From Laccaria trichodermophora (Eukaryota > Basidiomycota > Agaricomycetes > Agaricales > Hydnangiaceae), in the NCBI GenBank assembly GCA_018417955.1, contig JACTVC010000017.1:744001-808000 (forward strand): a stretch of DNA of 64,000 nt, read 5' to 3'. Of this stretch, positions 48,125 through 60,388 are shown piece after piece. The stretch's first letter is position 1. Every line of letters starts with the position of its first letter. The translations under genes were made by a program, and so were the position numbers. A model generated the notes under the pieces. It did no database searches. It was given only the letters and a program-made list of their open reading frames with translations, and was not told the origin of the DNA.

Positions 48125-51100
48125 CTAATGTTCGTCGTCGAACGTGACTCGTCGGCGTTTGACCGGGCGTTCAATGATGACCGCGGTAGTCATGTGTGAT
48201 AAGTTGATTGAAGCGGAGCTGGACTGATCCATCACCTCCGCATTTCGTCTCAACGCCAATCGTTTCTTCGAAGGCTGCAAAGGGAAAGCCCCGCGAGTTC
48301 CCCTATTTTGTTGTTCCAACGACATCGTCGGAGGCTGTTCAGTTTCCAGTGCGTTCAAACCCGCTTTCATTCTAGTCTGCTTGATCAATACTTGCAATCT
48401 GTCGAATTCTTGCCGGACATCCTGTGAAGGCCAGGAGCAAATTCGGTCTTTACTGAAAGGTCGCAATATCAACAGGCCCTCAAGAGAAGTCACTCGGGAT
48501 ATCATGACATATGGAGCTTGGGTTCCTCGACACGACGTTAGGTCTACGATTGCTCTTCTCATTGTTTGTCCTTGTGCTTTATGAGCTGTCATAGCGAACG
48601 CGGGAACGATAGGTACTTGGGTACGCTTAATTGAAATTTTTTCGTTGTTATATGGATTTTTGACGGTAAACGTTGTTGTATCTTGCAGGATTGGAATTTC
48701 GTGGGGGTTCAATTCAGGAAGAGGAGTGTTGTCCGCGTCTGGCATCTTCACGACGCAAGATATCAAAGTGCGGTTTCCTTGAGCGTTCAGCTTGTACCTT
48801 ATTCGTTGAATAAATCCCTTACTGCCATTGACAACTCCAGCGTTAACGTCGAAGTTCTGCACTAACATGACCGGCATACCGAGAACTAACGGGATTTTCT
48901 GTAAGCGTTGTCCTGTAAGAGATGACGGGAGGTCTTCCAATTTCTGCAGAACGTTATCATCAGTTAAGGTTTTACCTTTAACTTGATCGATGCAATGATA
49001 CCAGTGTAAAGTTTGGCCGGTGCGACTGGCAAACGTCGCAGCCATTCGTTCATTCAGCGCGTCCTTTGAAGCGTTCTCCGACACAATCAATGGTGCGTAT
49101 TTCCATTGTTCATCACAGTTTGTAAGATTATTAGTTGGACTTATTACTCTAGAGTTCAACAGAACATAATCATCTTCAGTGCATTGACCCTTGCGAAGTC
49201 TACCCAACAAAGCAACAAAGCGATCATTCGCGCGGCCAGCCTGTCACATAATTTCTTTCAATTCAACGACAGTATCCACAGAGAGCCACAGCAGTTTTCC
49301 CATAACTTTCTTTTGCGTTATGTTTGTGGCAGATCCACGTCGAGTGTCCACGTTGCTGTAAAGCCTTGTCTGGTTCACGGGGGGTAACTGTGCGAAATCT
49401 CCGGCGAAAATGATGTTAATGCCGCCAAAAGAGGTAGAGTTGCCTTTAGCACGGGATAGAGCTTCGCTAATTTCAAACAGGAACTCGCACCCGATTATCG
49501 AAACCTCATCAATAAGTAAAAAATCGACTCCTTCCCACATCGCGCGAAGTTCACTGTTAGCTTTCACGCTTGAAGTTCTATTTGAATGTGCAAGACAAAG
49601 AGCAGCATGTAATGTCATTCCACCTACGTTCCGAGCCGCAACACCCATATATGAACACACACGAAATCGACGAGCTTCATCTTTCGCTTCAAAGTATGAT
49701 TTCAATGCATTGAATACCCTGCTTTTGCCTGTACCGGCAGGGCCAGCCAGGTACATTCTCAACGGATCGCTATTAAAGCAATTCGACTTATTTGCTACAA
49801 GTTTGAAAGCCAAGGTTTGTTCAGAATTCAATGTCCAGCTTGCGGCAAATGCATCCACGTCAATGTACCCGTTAGTGCCCAATATCTGGTTATCTATATG
49901 ACCAAGGGTTGACGTCCGTGTGCCAGTTTCGTCTGCATTTAAAACAAGTCGTGGTGGCAGGTCGACATTGTCTTGATTCATTGTTAGAGAGACGTCACCT
50001 GTGAAGTTGTCTTTGGATGATCCGGCAGCGTTGAGTCCGAGAACTATCTGTCTTTCTTTCCAATCCGCTTTCCTGCTATCGTATGCGTTCTTCCAAATGT
50101 TTTCGTATGCCGTATCAGTTTCACCTACGAGTTCGATAATACCATCCTTTGGAGACGCCAAAAACGCTTCGGGCGTATAGCACAAGCCACTAGTTTCTAA
50201 ATGTGTTAAAACGCCGTTTACGTTTTCCATTGACCGCGAAATTTTTTCTGAGTTTTTATCAGCTACCGTAGCTAACAAATCATGAATTGCATTTTCGTGA
50301 AGCGTATCATTGAGATCATCTTCTTGTGCTATTCGACTTGCATTTAGCATCTCCGATGTTACAATTCCGTTAGTCTTCCTATTTCTATTTTTCATATGAG
50401 AGTCTCGACTATCTTTGCATTCATGGAGGAGTTGCATGTTATTCAGAATATCCCGGACTTGATAGTCACATTCCGGTGAGTCCAAGAATCTTTGAAAGGC
50501 TGATTCCCAACTCTCGTCTGCATTTTTTAAATCCACTGCGTGTCGCCAAGGCTTGAATAATAATAACATTATTCTGCTATATTGCGCAGCATGGCCTTCA
50601 ACATTTCGCCGAGGTAACGCCGGTCCAATCATTACAGGCACAACTCGATGTGTCGGTTTACGTACTCTTAGAAAATGTGACGTGCTTTCTACGTGACCAT
50701 CAAGAAAGTGGCACGAAGGTCTTTTCGTGGTTTTCAGGCTTAGAACGGTGTCGCCATCTTCTGGAATATCTACGTTCATTTCTTCTGCATCGTCATCCAA
50801 ATCCTCTTCATCATTGGCTGTGTCCGACTCAAGATCATCTTCACTGTCAGAATTGGAACATAAAAAATCAGCCGGTTTCTGTTTTCGTTTGTGAAGTTTT
50901 TCAACTTGACAAATGAAATCCCACAGGTTCAAAGATTGAAGCTCTCTACCTCGGAAGACATAATCGGCCACTTGATCTCCCTTCGGTACAAGCGATCGTT
51001 CATTATCAAGTGTGATGCCAACTTCTGGTTCAATTAACGTCGGTGTGTCATCCGTGGTCATAGTTGTGTCTTCATCAATAACTGGTTCAAAGGCTGGTTG

Positions 51101-54100
51101 ATATGACGATCCAGGATAACATTCTGGACTCGGCACCTCATGGTTAAGGTGAGTCTCGAACGCCTTCCAAAAAAGCTGTTTAAAGGAATGACTGGTAAAA
51201 TGGTCTTCATACCCCATCAGATAGGACGAAACTTGGGGCGCAGACAGCTCCTGAAGGCCGATCATCGCATTGCAACATTTTATTAACAACCTTTTAGCTG
51301 ACGCACTAACATCGTCGTCAGAAGTATCATTGCTGGCCAGCTTTTTAATAGCCAGTTCTAGTGTTTCATATGCAACGTGAGCTTTTAATTGCGATTTTGA
51401 AATATAATCAGTAATATAATATATAACTGCTTTCGCATCGGCGCCAGAACCTAAAAACTTGATATCCATGTTACATCTGATCGCTTGTAACATGGTTGAG
51501 TTGAAATTGGCAACCATGCCATCCAGCTTTCGTAGAGTTAGTTCACCAGATTCTTCGTCAACTGTAGTATGTTGAATGACATTTTCAGGATCGAGTTCAA
51601 AACGACAAGTCTTGGGATGTGGTAACCCCCGCCAATTTTTGTAGCATGTATTTCGGTGAGTATGTCGTTGGCATGTCTTGGCCAACTGATAATAATCAGT
51701 CGTTATTCTCTGCTCGAATTCTATATCATTCTCTCCTTCTAATTGATAAGGACCCCTTGTCTGGCATGGATGAACAGATGATGATTCGCTCTCAACGGAT
51801 TCATCGTCTGGATTTGCAGGCAGATCTGTACTAATGATGTGGTCAAGATATTCGACTAATTTTTTCTGAAACTCGCCATCTGGTTGTTCTAACAATCGTT
51901 TTTTCAAGGCGTTGGGATCGAGCCCGCCTTCTAACCAAACCAGCATATGACAGTGCAACGTTCCTCGACCTTGAGCTTCGACACAGCCGTAATGGGCTTT
52001 AACAACACCGAGAACTCCACCGTCCATGTTTTTTTGTTCAGGATTAAAGCCTAAGATAGTTCTAATAAAAGCCTTAACGTAGATGTTGAAGAATTTGGCT
52101 GCAACAACAGGATTCTTGGCTATTAAAATAGATTGATCCCAATAGTCAGGCACTTCGATTGGCAAGAGCTTGTCTATGTCAATGTCATGACCAGCCAAGA
52201 ATTTAACTAAAGGGTTGTAAACGTCCGCAGGATTGATCGTAATAAAAAAACTTGGAAATCCATGGGCAATCATTAATGACCGAATTTCATTTCGCATTCC
52301 CAGTCGAGACGCGTTAGAACCTTGTACATTCCGGTTAACTAGCTTGACTTCCTGCATCAGTCTAAGGACACGTTTTTCATTGTTGGTGTACGCCGTTGAA
52401 TAATCTCCGCGTGCAACTCGGGCAGTCACTGTTTCAATGTCTTCAACAGAAATTCCAACAAAGTCAGATGCGATGTGTTCAAACTTAGATTTCTTAACTT
52501 TTACACTTGTATTCAACAGAACCTGCCGCCTTTGAAGTATATTGAAAACCATAAACATGAAAGACGGATGTATTTGAAATCTTCTGTCAGCAAGATTTAG
52601 GAAATGTCTAGCTTGTTCCTTTAACGATACGCGTTTCGTTCTACGAAAATCTTCAAAACCACCGATTCCATACGGAAACAGGCCAGGAAACAACTTAGGA
52701 AACAGCTGAGGATTGCAAAATTCATTTTCTGGCTTTGCACTATGAGGCATTTCAAGATAACCTTTATCAATCTTATTAAAATGACGGATGGCAGCGGCTC
52801 GTAATACATTCGAAGAAGCGTGGCCATCTACATCAGTTATCAACACACTTTCGAAAGGAATTTTTTCGTCATTAATTTCATTATCCGGAGGGCTCTCGTT
52901 CGTGTAGCCTGATGTTAAAGAATCATCACCGCGCTGTTCTGGAGAAATGTGTTCAACGTGAAAGGGCAAATGTCCTAAACGATCAATTTCCTCTAGTACA
53001 CCCGTATTGATGGTGATGTGTCTGTATAAGTAGTTATGTTCTTTAAGCCAAATTAAAGCCTTTCTGACTTTATCAGCCCTGACGGCGAGAGGTTTTGCCT
53101 TATCTTTTAACCATGCTCGACTGGGCGGTGTTGCACCACTATAAATAACACAAATCGGCGAAACAATTTCTTCAATAGAAGGAGGTAATAATTCTGCAAC
53201 GACGTCAGGACGTTGGGCGTGCATAACAACATGACCCCTCATGCCTCTTTGATGATTTGGCATGACGTTACCAGTGGAATTCCTCTCAGTATCGTCTGTG
53301 CCATCTGTCTTTAAATGTATAACTGTACATTTTGCCCTACAGAGACTGATCATTGACTCTTCGATTGTAGTTAGATCTTTCAACATGTCTGGGACATCTC
53401 CAAGAAATAATCTATTTGCAATTGCCAGTCGCGGAAGTCGGTGCGCTGTTAATTCTGTTCTACACAAGGAACAAAGACCAAGTTTCGCCGGAATACCATC
53501 TGTTGTCATCACAACACCGTCTGGATTCACCAAAATGTCTTTTAATACTCCGTCTATGAAAGGCATGGACGGCGGAATCATATTTGGATGTAACCAGGGT
53601 GCAGGCTGTTCGCCCTGCTGGATTTCGTTCTCTTCGTCAGGAACCGGTATCTTACAATCTGGCCGTTTAAGCAAATCCAATTGAATTTCTTCCAACAGAA
53701 CATCTACCATATCTGTGTTGAGTTTTGACTCACTACAGCAAGCGCATGTAGAACTAGATAACGCAGATGATGATGTTTCTCCCTTGAATTGATTGACAAG
53801 TGATTTCAAGAATCCTTCCGATTTTTTAGCAGGCCATCTCGCCCTTACACGGTTCAAATCTGGTTGACAGTCGTTAATAGCATGATCCAGAGTTGATCGT
53901 TCTAATACTCGTTTACCTTTAGCAGTGGAAACAATATCCTTTTTCACAAGCCTTCTTAACTTAGATATCGAAACAGAGGACGTGCATTGTAGTCCTCGCA
54001 TCGTAGCCACTCGTCGTAAAGCTCTGCCAGACAATCGATGAACGATGGAAGTCAACAAAGTAAGTGAAAAATCCTGAGTTCGGACCGGTGGGACTTGTTC

Positions 54101-55180
54101 TACAACATCGCGACAAGCATCAGATTTAACACCATTATCCAACACGGTCTTACACGTTCCGGAACATATATGGTTGAACAAACGTTTCCTTAGATCCTCC
54201 AACGAGCCAGAACATTGTAGTCCATGAGATCCGGCAAGTATCAATAGCGACGACTTTATCATGCTCTCTTGTTCATTGAGACACTCGGCTACTTCGTTAG
54301 TCATGTATGCGCTCTTCAAGTTATCCAGTCTATCATTGTAAAAGTTCAGTAGTTCGTCACGCAATGGGAGCGATCGTGATGACGGCATACGGAACCCTAG
54401 AGCATAGCAAATTTCTTCGAACGTGCCTGGAGAAATAACGGCTGCTGAGAAGTCATCAAGTATCAATTTAGAAATCGTTGTGCCAAGAACAGTCATTTCC
54501 GTGTCCGTTGTAGCTAGGAATTGACAAGCGGACCCCATGCGAGTCGAACACATTCCGTATAACAAATGATGAACGATCATTGACCGCTTTTCTTGCTGAT
54601 TAGACGAATCACAAGATATAGCGTGCTGATTGATCAATTCTGCCAAGACGGCATCATTAAAGAAAAACGAGTTATGTTCACAAAAAATTTGTCTGATGAT
54701 ATGGGGAGCACCTTCCGTGCAATGATATACAGTTGGTGTAACAGACTCGGTCTACAACTCCAAAATCAATCAGAATTCAGACACGAACGATGTCCACTTA
54801 CACTTGATGTTGCAATTGACTGCAGTGAGATTAACAGGTCAGTCCCACGTATACAGATAAGATTGACGTACCACTTTGGAAGATGGCCCCAACGCACCCA
54901 GTTCAGCAAGGTATTCTCGAAAGAAAGAGAGCCAGTCCAGTCCCAAAGAAATGTCGACATCAGACGCGAGCTCAGAAAGCTGAAAGTCGACGAGACAAGT
55001 GAAGTAACTCCCCCCAATGGTCTGAACGGACACAGCCTCGGTGAAAGTGCCGTATCGCACATGGGGTGTTAAACGATGAGAAACCAAAAAACGTCTTGAC
55101 ACAGTTGAAGCGCAATTCCCAGTGACGATAGCATTGACAGACTTGCCACCAAGTTCGAATGACGATTCAGAGAACAGCAT
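48125..55180 (-). pseudogene. Helitron Rep-helicase with one in-frame TGA
   Basis: Three exons join in phase 0: 54872-55180, 54802-54819 (18 bp) and 48125-54751, with introns of 52 and 50 bp, for 2,317 codons. Residues 1-103 form a retropepsin-like segment (VDISLGLDWLSFF) without a catalytic DSG/DTG. A DUF6570-like region with CSLC follows (about 495-700). The Helitron Rep domain holds the HUH motif GTLHCHMLVW (about 1042) and the two-tyrosine motif YYITDYISK (about 1222). The PIF1-type helicase has AGPAGTGKS (about 1782), LLIDEVSIIG (about 1859) and TAHKAQGQT near the end. Helitrons move as single strands by rolling-circle replication. Codon 1945 is TGA (49,244-49,246) between KEIM and QAGR; family members have Arg there, so one CGA-to-TGA change removes the last helicase motifs. 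The copy is otherwise open. Confidence 0.85.
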
Positions 55181-55433
55181 GTTTTAACGTTGACGTATCC
55201 GTCGCGACTGTCTTTATAGACAAAGACCTTGGGGAAAGTGAAATCAAAAGAGGGGCGAAATAAAAGGGGCGGGTTCACGGATATAGGAGATTATAAAAAC
55301 ATCACAACAACAAACAACACAACCAAATTGGCACAACATTAGCACTCAAACTTGCGTACAATTTTCCAAATCGGATGACTCCGGATCTCAAGCCGCGAAA
55401 CCGCATCTCCTGTCCCAATTCAAAGATATTTCC

Positions 55434-55439
55434 ATATAA
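55434..55439 (+). promoter_or_regulatory. TATA box of the first cargo gene
   Basis: TATAAA lies about 50 bp upstream of the ATG at 55489. It sits in the divergent gap between the helicase start (55180, minus) and this gene. Confidence 0.35.
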
Positions 55440-55488
55440 AGTGAGTTCATTGTTGATACGAATAGGTGTAACATTTTTCCTGCATACC

Positions 55489-56031
55489 ATGAGCGGCGCT
55501 CTAGATCTTGTTTATTCACGACGCAGGATAGAAGAACGAGCAATGGTATGCTTTTCTTATTCAATGTATAATATATTCATTTTCGTTTAACAGAGTCGTG
55601 GTGGCCTCGGCGATTTACGACATGGCTATTGGTATGGTCATTTGATGACAAGACCAACAATTGTGCCTGTCAGATTGGTTACAAATGCTGAAATCTTCGA
55701 ATGCGTGGGAAGCGTCGACGTAGCTGCATGGATTCCCCACATTTACAATGATCGAGCATTCCTGGACGCATCTAGCACTCAATATCACGTCAATCATCAA
55801 GATTCCGCAGGATCAACTTTCATTTTCTGTCACGAACCTCAAGATCAAACAGACCATCGACGGGTCAACATACCTTTACGTCGAACTCTGGCCAAAAGGA
55901 ATTTGGCATGGTATGGCAACGTATTGGTTCTGAAATCAGATCGAGATGGCTTCATCGTTGACGTGGCTCCCGCTGATCTACGACTCATCAATGCTGCTGC
56001 GCTCGAGTACGAATCTCCTTTTTCTAGTTGA
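55489..56031 (+). CDS. Helitron cargo protein, small family, copy 1
   Basis: Two exons (55489-55545 and 55594-56031) flank a 48 bp intron and encode 164 residues, starting MSGALDLVYSRRRIEERAM. The C-terminal half has AWYGNVLVLKSDRDGFIVDV, which matches DWLGSLLIIKSDENGHPI in the gene at 58307-58732, so the two are distant paralogs. No signal peptide, membrane helix or catalytic motif was seen. An in-frame ATG at 55375 exists, but the TATA box at 55434 favours the start used here. It is divergent from the helicase. Function unknown. Confidence 0.6.
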
Positions 56032-56159
56032 ACTTGTCTAACATTTGTTTAGATTTGCTCGACATGCATAGTAGTCCAATCAGATTCTCCTAAAATTTAT
56101 ACGGATCATGTCACAACCGAGTACATAAAAATTCATAGTTTCCATGAACGGTTAACATA

Positions 56160-57043
56160 ATGGCCTCCACATCTAAACTATTTGGAATACTGGAACTTCT
56201 GTCTTCAATTATCGATCACTGCACTGTCAAAACTCGAAGCAACATCGCCCAAACAAACAAATTTCATTACAACGTTGTCCAAGACGGATATAGACGTTGC
56301 ATTGAACGAGAACTCCTGACATGGTTTACTAGGCCAGAATTGGCCGCGTTTTGGTCCTGTTTAGACGAATCAGACGGTGTCATAGGCGGCTGTGTGGCAA
56401 TCAACGCAATCATCCCACTTAACAACATACCCAATTTGGATATATTCGTGCCTAAAGGCAAAGAAAAAAAATGGGAAACCCTGCTTTTTTCGCTTGGGTG
56501 GGGTCTTTTCTTCTCGAACACCCACTTTGGACGTCGCCGCGAAAAGTTTACGACACAATGGTGGAAGCATCCCAACACTGTGAGTTTTTTAGTTACTAAC
56601 CTCCCAACCATTTCTAATAAGCTTACCAGTCTGCACCCCTGCGAGTAACTAAAAGTACTTCGCCGACATCTATACTGCCGATCATATTCAGTGCATCTCA
56701 CACCGCTGAGATGTCGTTCATCACTTCCAGCAACATTTACACAGTTTATCCTGACCTTACTCAAAATAGACAGACTATATTAGTCCGTACTCCGAACTCG
56801 TGTGTGGTTGAACCGATTGATTTGAAGTGTTCAACATATGATTGGGATCGAACATGCGGCGTAGCGTGCCTGTCACTCGAACGCAGTTGGTTCAAGAACA
56901 AAGAAATAGGGCGCGTTGTGTGGAACAGTGATAGGGTTGACGGCGACAGAGTCCGAGATCTAGAAAATCAGGCCTTTTTTTGGATGCTAGGCAGGGAATG
57001 CGACAACCCGCTTTGTAATGCATATGTCAAGCGATGCGATTGA
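56160..57043 (+). CDS. Helitron cargo protein, nucleotidyltransferase-like, copy 1
   Basis: Two exons (56160-56579 and 56630-57043) flank a 50 bp intron and encode 277 residues. Residues 1-60 are helical and F-box-like. They are followed by GVIGGCVAINAII and NLDIFVP, resembling the GS...DLDIYVP pattern of nucleotidyltransferase-fold proteins that are common in Agaricomycetes. The first acidic residue of that pattern is Asn here, so catalytic activity is doubtful. The second half matches the convergent gene at 57225-58138 (MSFITSSNIYTVYP versus MNFITPDDICCLYP). The start is the first ATG after the preceding gene, 129 bp away. The nucleotidyltransferase comparison is tentative. Confidence 0.55.
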
Positions 57044-57224
57044 ATTTAATGTAATGTTGCTGCAATGTAAACAAATCGCCGACTAGATACAGATTAATAA
57101 GGAGTAACTTAGTGAGCTCAACAGACAAGAATTACTCGTCATGTGTGTAATCTCACTGATCAACAAATTTGGATAATGTACGTCAAGAAACACAAAATGG
57201 TCAACACATGTATATATACATACA

Positions 57225-58138
57225 TTATATTGCAACTAGTCCTATACTAAGCAAATCCGCCTGAGCACGGATAATACAATCGGACTTAGTACATTGCGAA
57301 ACAAGGGACCATGAGTACGAAATGCATTCAAGGCTTGAATTATTTAACCCATGCCATCTGAACAAGCCAATCCCTTTCAGTTCCCGGAATTGTCTAACAA
57401 ATTTTGGACAAAGACCTCCACATTGGCCATTTAAGTCTGCAGAAGACGTGACCAAATTAAAGCCACGCGACAACAAAAATGATTGTTCGACATCGGTCAA
57501 ACCGTGGGCCCCCCTAAAAGAACAGACAATTTTTGAGGGCGTGATAGACGGGTAGAGACAGCAAATGTCATCCGGTGTGATGAAATTCATATTGCCAGTG
57601 TGCAAAGAAGCCATTACAACCGACAAGAACGAGCTTGACGACCCACTTTCCGAAATAGTGATTTCACGGCCACCCATAGCATACGCAGAGAATGACGAGA
57701 TGTCCGCCATAGATATACGATCATCAACTCCTGTATCCACAAGATCGTATCCAATATTTCGAAAGAAGGACGACGTCGATAACAAACGGCCATAAGGAAC
57801 AGCAATGTTAAGATTGTTGGTGTCCCAATCGTTGCCATTGGTCGATAAAACCATTTTGAGTGCGAGGGAGCCTATGATGGCACCATTATTATCCGATAAC
57901 ACCTTGAAAAACAAGGCCAGGTCGTCTTGAAATGTTTGTGAGCTACAACCTCGCGACCTGAGGCACGAAACTTACCCCTATTAAAAAAAACAGAAAGCAG
58001 CCGAGCGAGCTTTGCTTCCAAGTAGAATTTCACAGATTCTTTTCCGAGAGAACCAGAGGCGGCAAATTTAACCAATGTAGGAAGATTGCAAAAGTCGAAT
58101 ACGGCATCGCGTACATCATGGCCGGTGGAGAACAACAT
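57225..58138 (-). CDS. Helitron cargo protein, nucleotidyltransferase-like, copy 2
   Basis: Two exons (57976-58138 and 57225-57925) flank a 50 bp intron and encode 287 residues, starting MLFSTGHDVRDAVFDF. The order of parts matches copy 1: helical N-terminus, LARLLSVFFNRDDLALFF, then GAIIGSLALKMVL and NLNIAVP, then MNFITPDDICCLYPSI and a Cys-containing tail. The acidic residues expected for nucleotidyl transfer (DLDIYVP pattern) are both Asn, so this is probably not an active enzyme. The gene is convergent with copy 1 and divergent from the gene at 58307. Confidence 0.55.
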
Positions 58139-58306
58139 GACTAAAAACAGACCAAAACAGTCTAACACAATGTTATGTCCCCTTTACGCACTAGAAACAG
58201 GAGGCAACGATGTTACAGCAATTGGCAGACAAGCTGGTCAACGTTGGAAAGGTATAAGTCGATTTAAAAGCTTAGTCTCTTCAAAGTAATTCAAATGCGT
58301 TGACAG

Positions 58307-58732
58307 ATGTATTCAAGAACAACCGAAGGCGTACTGATTAGTACGTTCGGAAAAAAAGGAGTATTGTTTGTCCCAATACCGTTCAACCCTGGTGTGGTCG
58401 ATGCCAAATCGATTGACGACTACAACACTGAATATTGGGTTCAACGACAATCATCCACCGCGATAACTAAAGATTTGGAACTTTACCGCAAAACAATTCG
58501 GATTTCGATCGAAAAAAGGGACATCGTATACACAGTCTATTTTGCAGATCAAACGGGCAACTTCCCTAAAAACGCGGTTTTGCGTGAATTAGCATTGAAG
58601 AGTCAGTACACAGACTGGCTGGGTTCTCTCTTAATCATCAAATCTGATGAAAACGGACACCCTATCGCGTGCAACGGAAACGACACTTTCTATATTCCCG
58701 AGGCAATCGAACGGTCAGGATTCCGCTCATGA
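58307..58732 (+). CDS. Helitron cargo protein, small family, copy 2
   Basis: An open frame of 141 residues starts MYSRTTEGVLISTFGKKGV and ends ERSGFRS. DWLGSLLIIKSDENGHPI matches the C-terminal half of the gene at 55489-56031. A GACAG acceptor lies right before the ATG, so an upstream exon is possible (ATG at about 58,171 starts a 44-codon frame), but its phase does not join cleanly. The gene is divergent from 57225-58138 with a 168 bp gap, suggesting a shared promoter. Function unknown. Confidence 0.5.
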   Translation: MYSRTTEGVLISTFGKKGVLFVPIPFNPGVVDAKSIDDYNTEYWVQRQSSTAITKDLELYRKTIRISIEKRDIVYTVYFADQTGNFPKNAVLRELALKSQYTDWLGSLLIIKSDENGHPIACNGNDTFYIPEAIERSGFRS

Positions 58733-60388
58733 AAGCTTGATCATTACTGAACAATAGACAGGTTTATGACTACTGTTAACACAGAGTCACCGTATATAAA
58801 GAAAAAGTAAACTGTGGCTTATCGGATAACTTAATTGTATTTTAATTCATCGTATATAAGTTTGTGAATTTGCTTGTTTCTCCTGTTTGCTCGTTTACAG
58901 CTATCCCGACCCCTCTTCTCCCCATGACTGTCGCATCTGTCCACAGGTCTAGAAGTCATGACCGTGCGAATACACGTGATGTCTCAGTGCCATGCGATTT
59001 TTTTCTCACCCGGAGGCGTACCACAAAACCCACTACTGACGTAGCGGGAATATGAAATTTAATGAATGTGCGGTATATTTTGTAGTCTATCTCTGTGAAC
59101 ACTACAGATTTTGTAGTGTTGTGTCTTTCATTTTCAAACACATCAGTGTTTGATGTGTACGCGGAGTTAGCCGACATAGCTATTCTTAGCTTGGCATGAT
59201 CTCGCGTGTTTCTTTCTATGGCCCGGTTTACCGGTTTGACAGATGACATCACAAAATGATTAATGTTTCCTGATGCATTGATGCACATGTGTACGCGTTT
59301 ACCAATAGTCTTCGGTCTTCCATTGTTTCCGAGTTTTTAATTTAAAATGCCTTGTCTTGGCTCATCTTTTCATTACAGAGGTCAGGAGACACTCCAAAGG
59401 TGTTTTCAAATGTCTTTCTTAATTGTCAGGGGGTTCTTATTATATTTCATATAATAGAATGTGTCTTTTTCTTATGTTTGTACTTGTGACGTTCAGACAC
59501 ATCAGTCTTTGATGCATATGCGGGAACTGCCGTGCATGACTTTCTGAATGGCCACGAGCCACGCTAAGTCTTTGTACGTCTACTACCTAGGCATAGTTTA
59601 GTCTTTCAATGTTTCAGACATGCCATTTAAGCATCTATGTTGTCTTTTCTGTATTTCTTGTATAAGCACGAGTTTTCACAATAAATCCATTATGTGTTTC
59701 TAAACCCTTTGGTAGTAATGCAATTCTTCTCCCTGCATTGGGTGTTTTACTCTAGAACCTCTTCGTGCTCTATTTCATGGTAGGTGAATCTTAGATAGGA
59801 TCCAAGTATAATGTCACGATGCGTACTGCTGCCAGTTCCAAAGCCTTTGTCCTATTTTCAGATTCCACGCATTTGCATTTTTAGTCAACTGTGCCAGGTA
59901 TGCGCATTGACTCTTTGTATCATTGCAATTGTATGTAGTGTACTGTACAATTATGACCATGTCTTCACATCACGCATCACAAAGGGGTTTGAATGAAGAG
60001 AAGTGGGTGTGATGTCATGCATCACACAAAGTTTTGAAGAGAAATTTTCCAAACTAAAATACACTTTTTTTTTGGACCTGTGGTGCCATGTACTTTAAAT
60101 ATCATATTTGGCATGTTTTGAACCAGGAACACATTCTTGCCTTTGTCTCAAAAAATTGACCAGTTACAGGGCCAAGTCACCAGGGAGATATATGGTAAAT
60201 GAAGAGCAAAAACTCTTTGTCACGCATCACAAGGGACATTGAAGTGATGAAGAGATGGTTAAAAGGCGTCACGCCCCAGGGGGCATGAAGACTTGGTCAT
60301 AATAGTACAGTATTTATTAGAGATGACCTTTATCGGTAAAATCGTTAAAATCGAATTTTATATGGGTGAAATGGTTTCATCCGTATCA
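58733..60388. other. AT-rich non-coding DNA with internal repeats
   Basis: No gene could be supported. A segment with ACACATCAGT.TTTGATG near 59,140 recurs near 59,500 (about 360 bp apart), and ATGCATCACA/ACGCATCACA motifs recur near 60,020 and 60,220. This suggests remnants of non-autonomous elements to the right of the Helitron. Confidence 0.4.

Larger units (their letters stand above)
46017..58860 (-). mobile_element. Helitron carrying cargo genes (borders approximate)
   Basis: The element is recognised from its Rep-helicase gene (48125-55180). A four-exon accessory gene lies downstream and four additional genes lie beyond the helicase start. All six genes are closely packed with short intergenic gaps, unlike the flanking gene-poor DNA. 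I could not identify a convincing TC 5' end or a hairpin-CTRR 3' end, so borders are set by the LTR-like sequence on the left and the end of the gene cluster on the right. Confidence 0.6.

Noticed and set aside
57976..58030. A frameshift at the T8 run in the larger cargo gene on the minus strand
   Set aside because: A 50 bp intron (57926-57975) with GTAAGT donor and TTTCAAG acceptor restores the frame and aligns the protein with its paralog.
46017..58860. Exact Helitron ends (TC start, hairpin plus CTRR end)
   Set aside because: Several TC and CTRR-like tetramers occur, but none is paired with a hairpin at the right distance and an A/T insertion site, so exact ends are not claimed.
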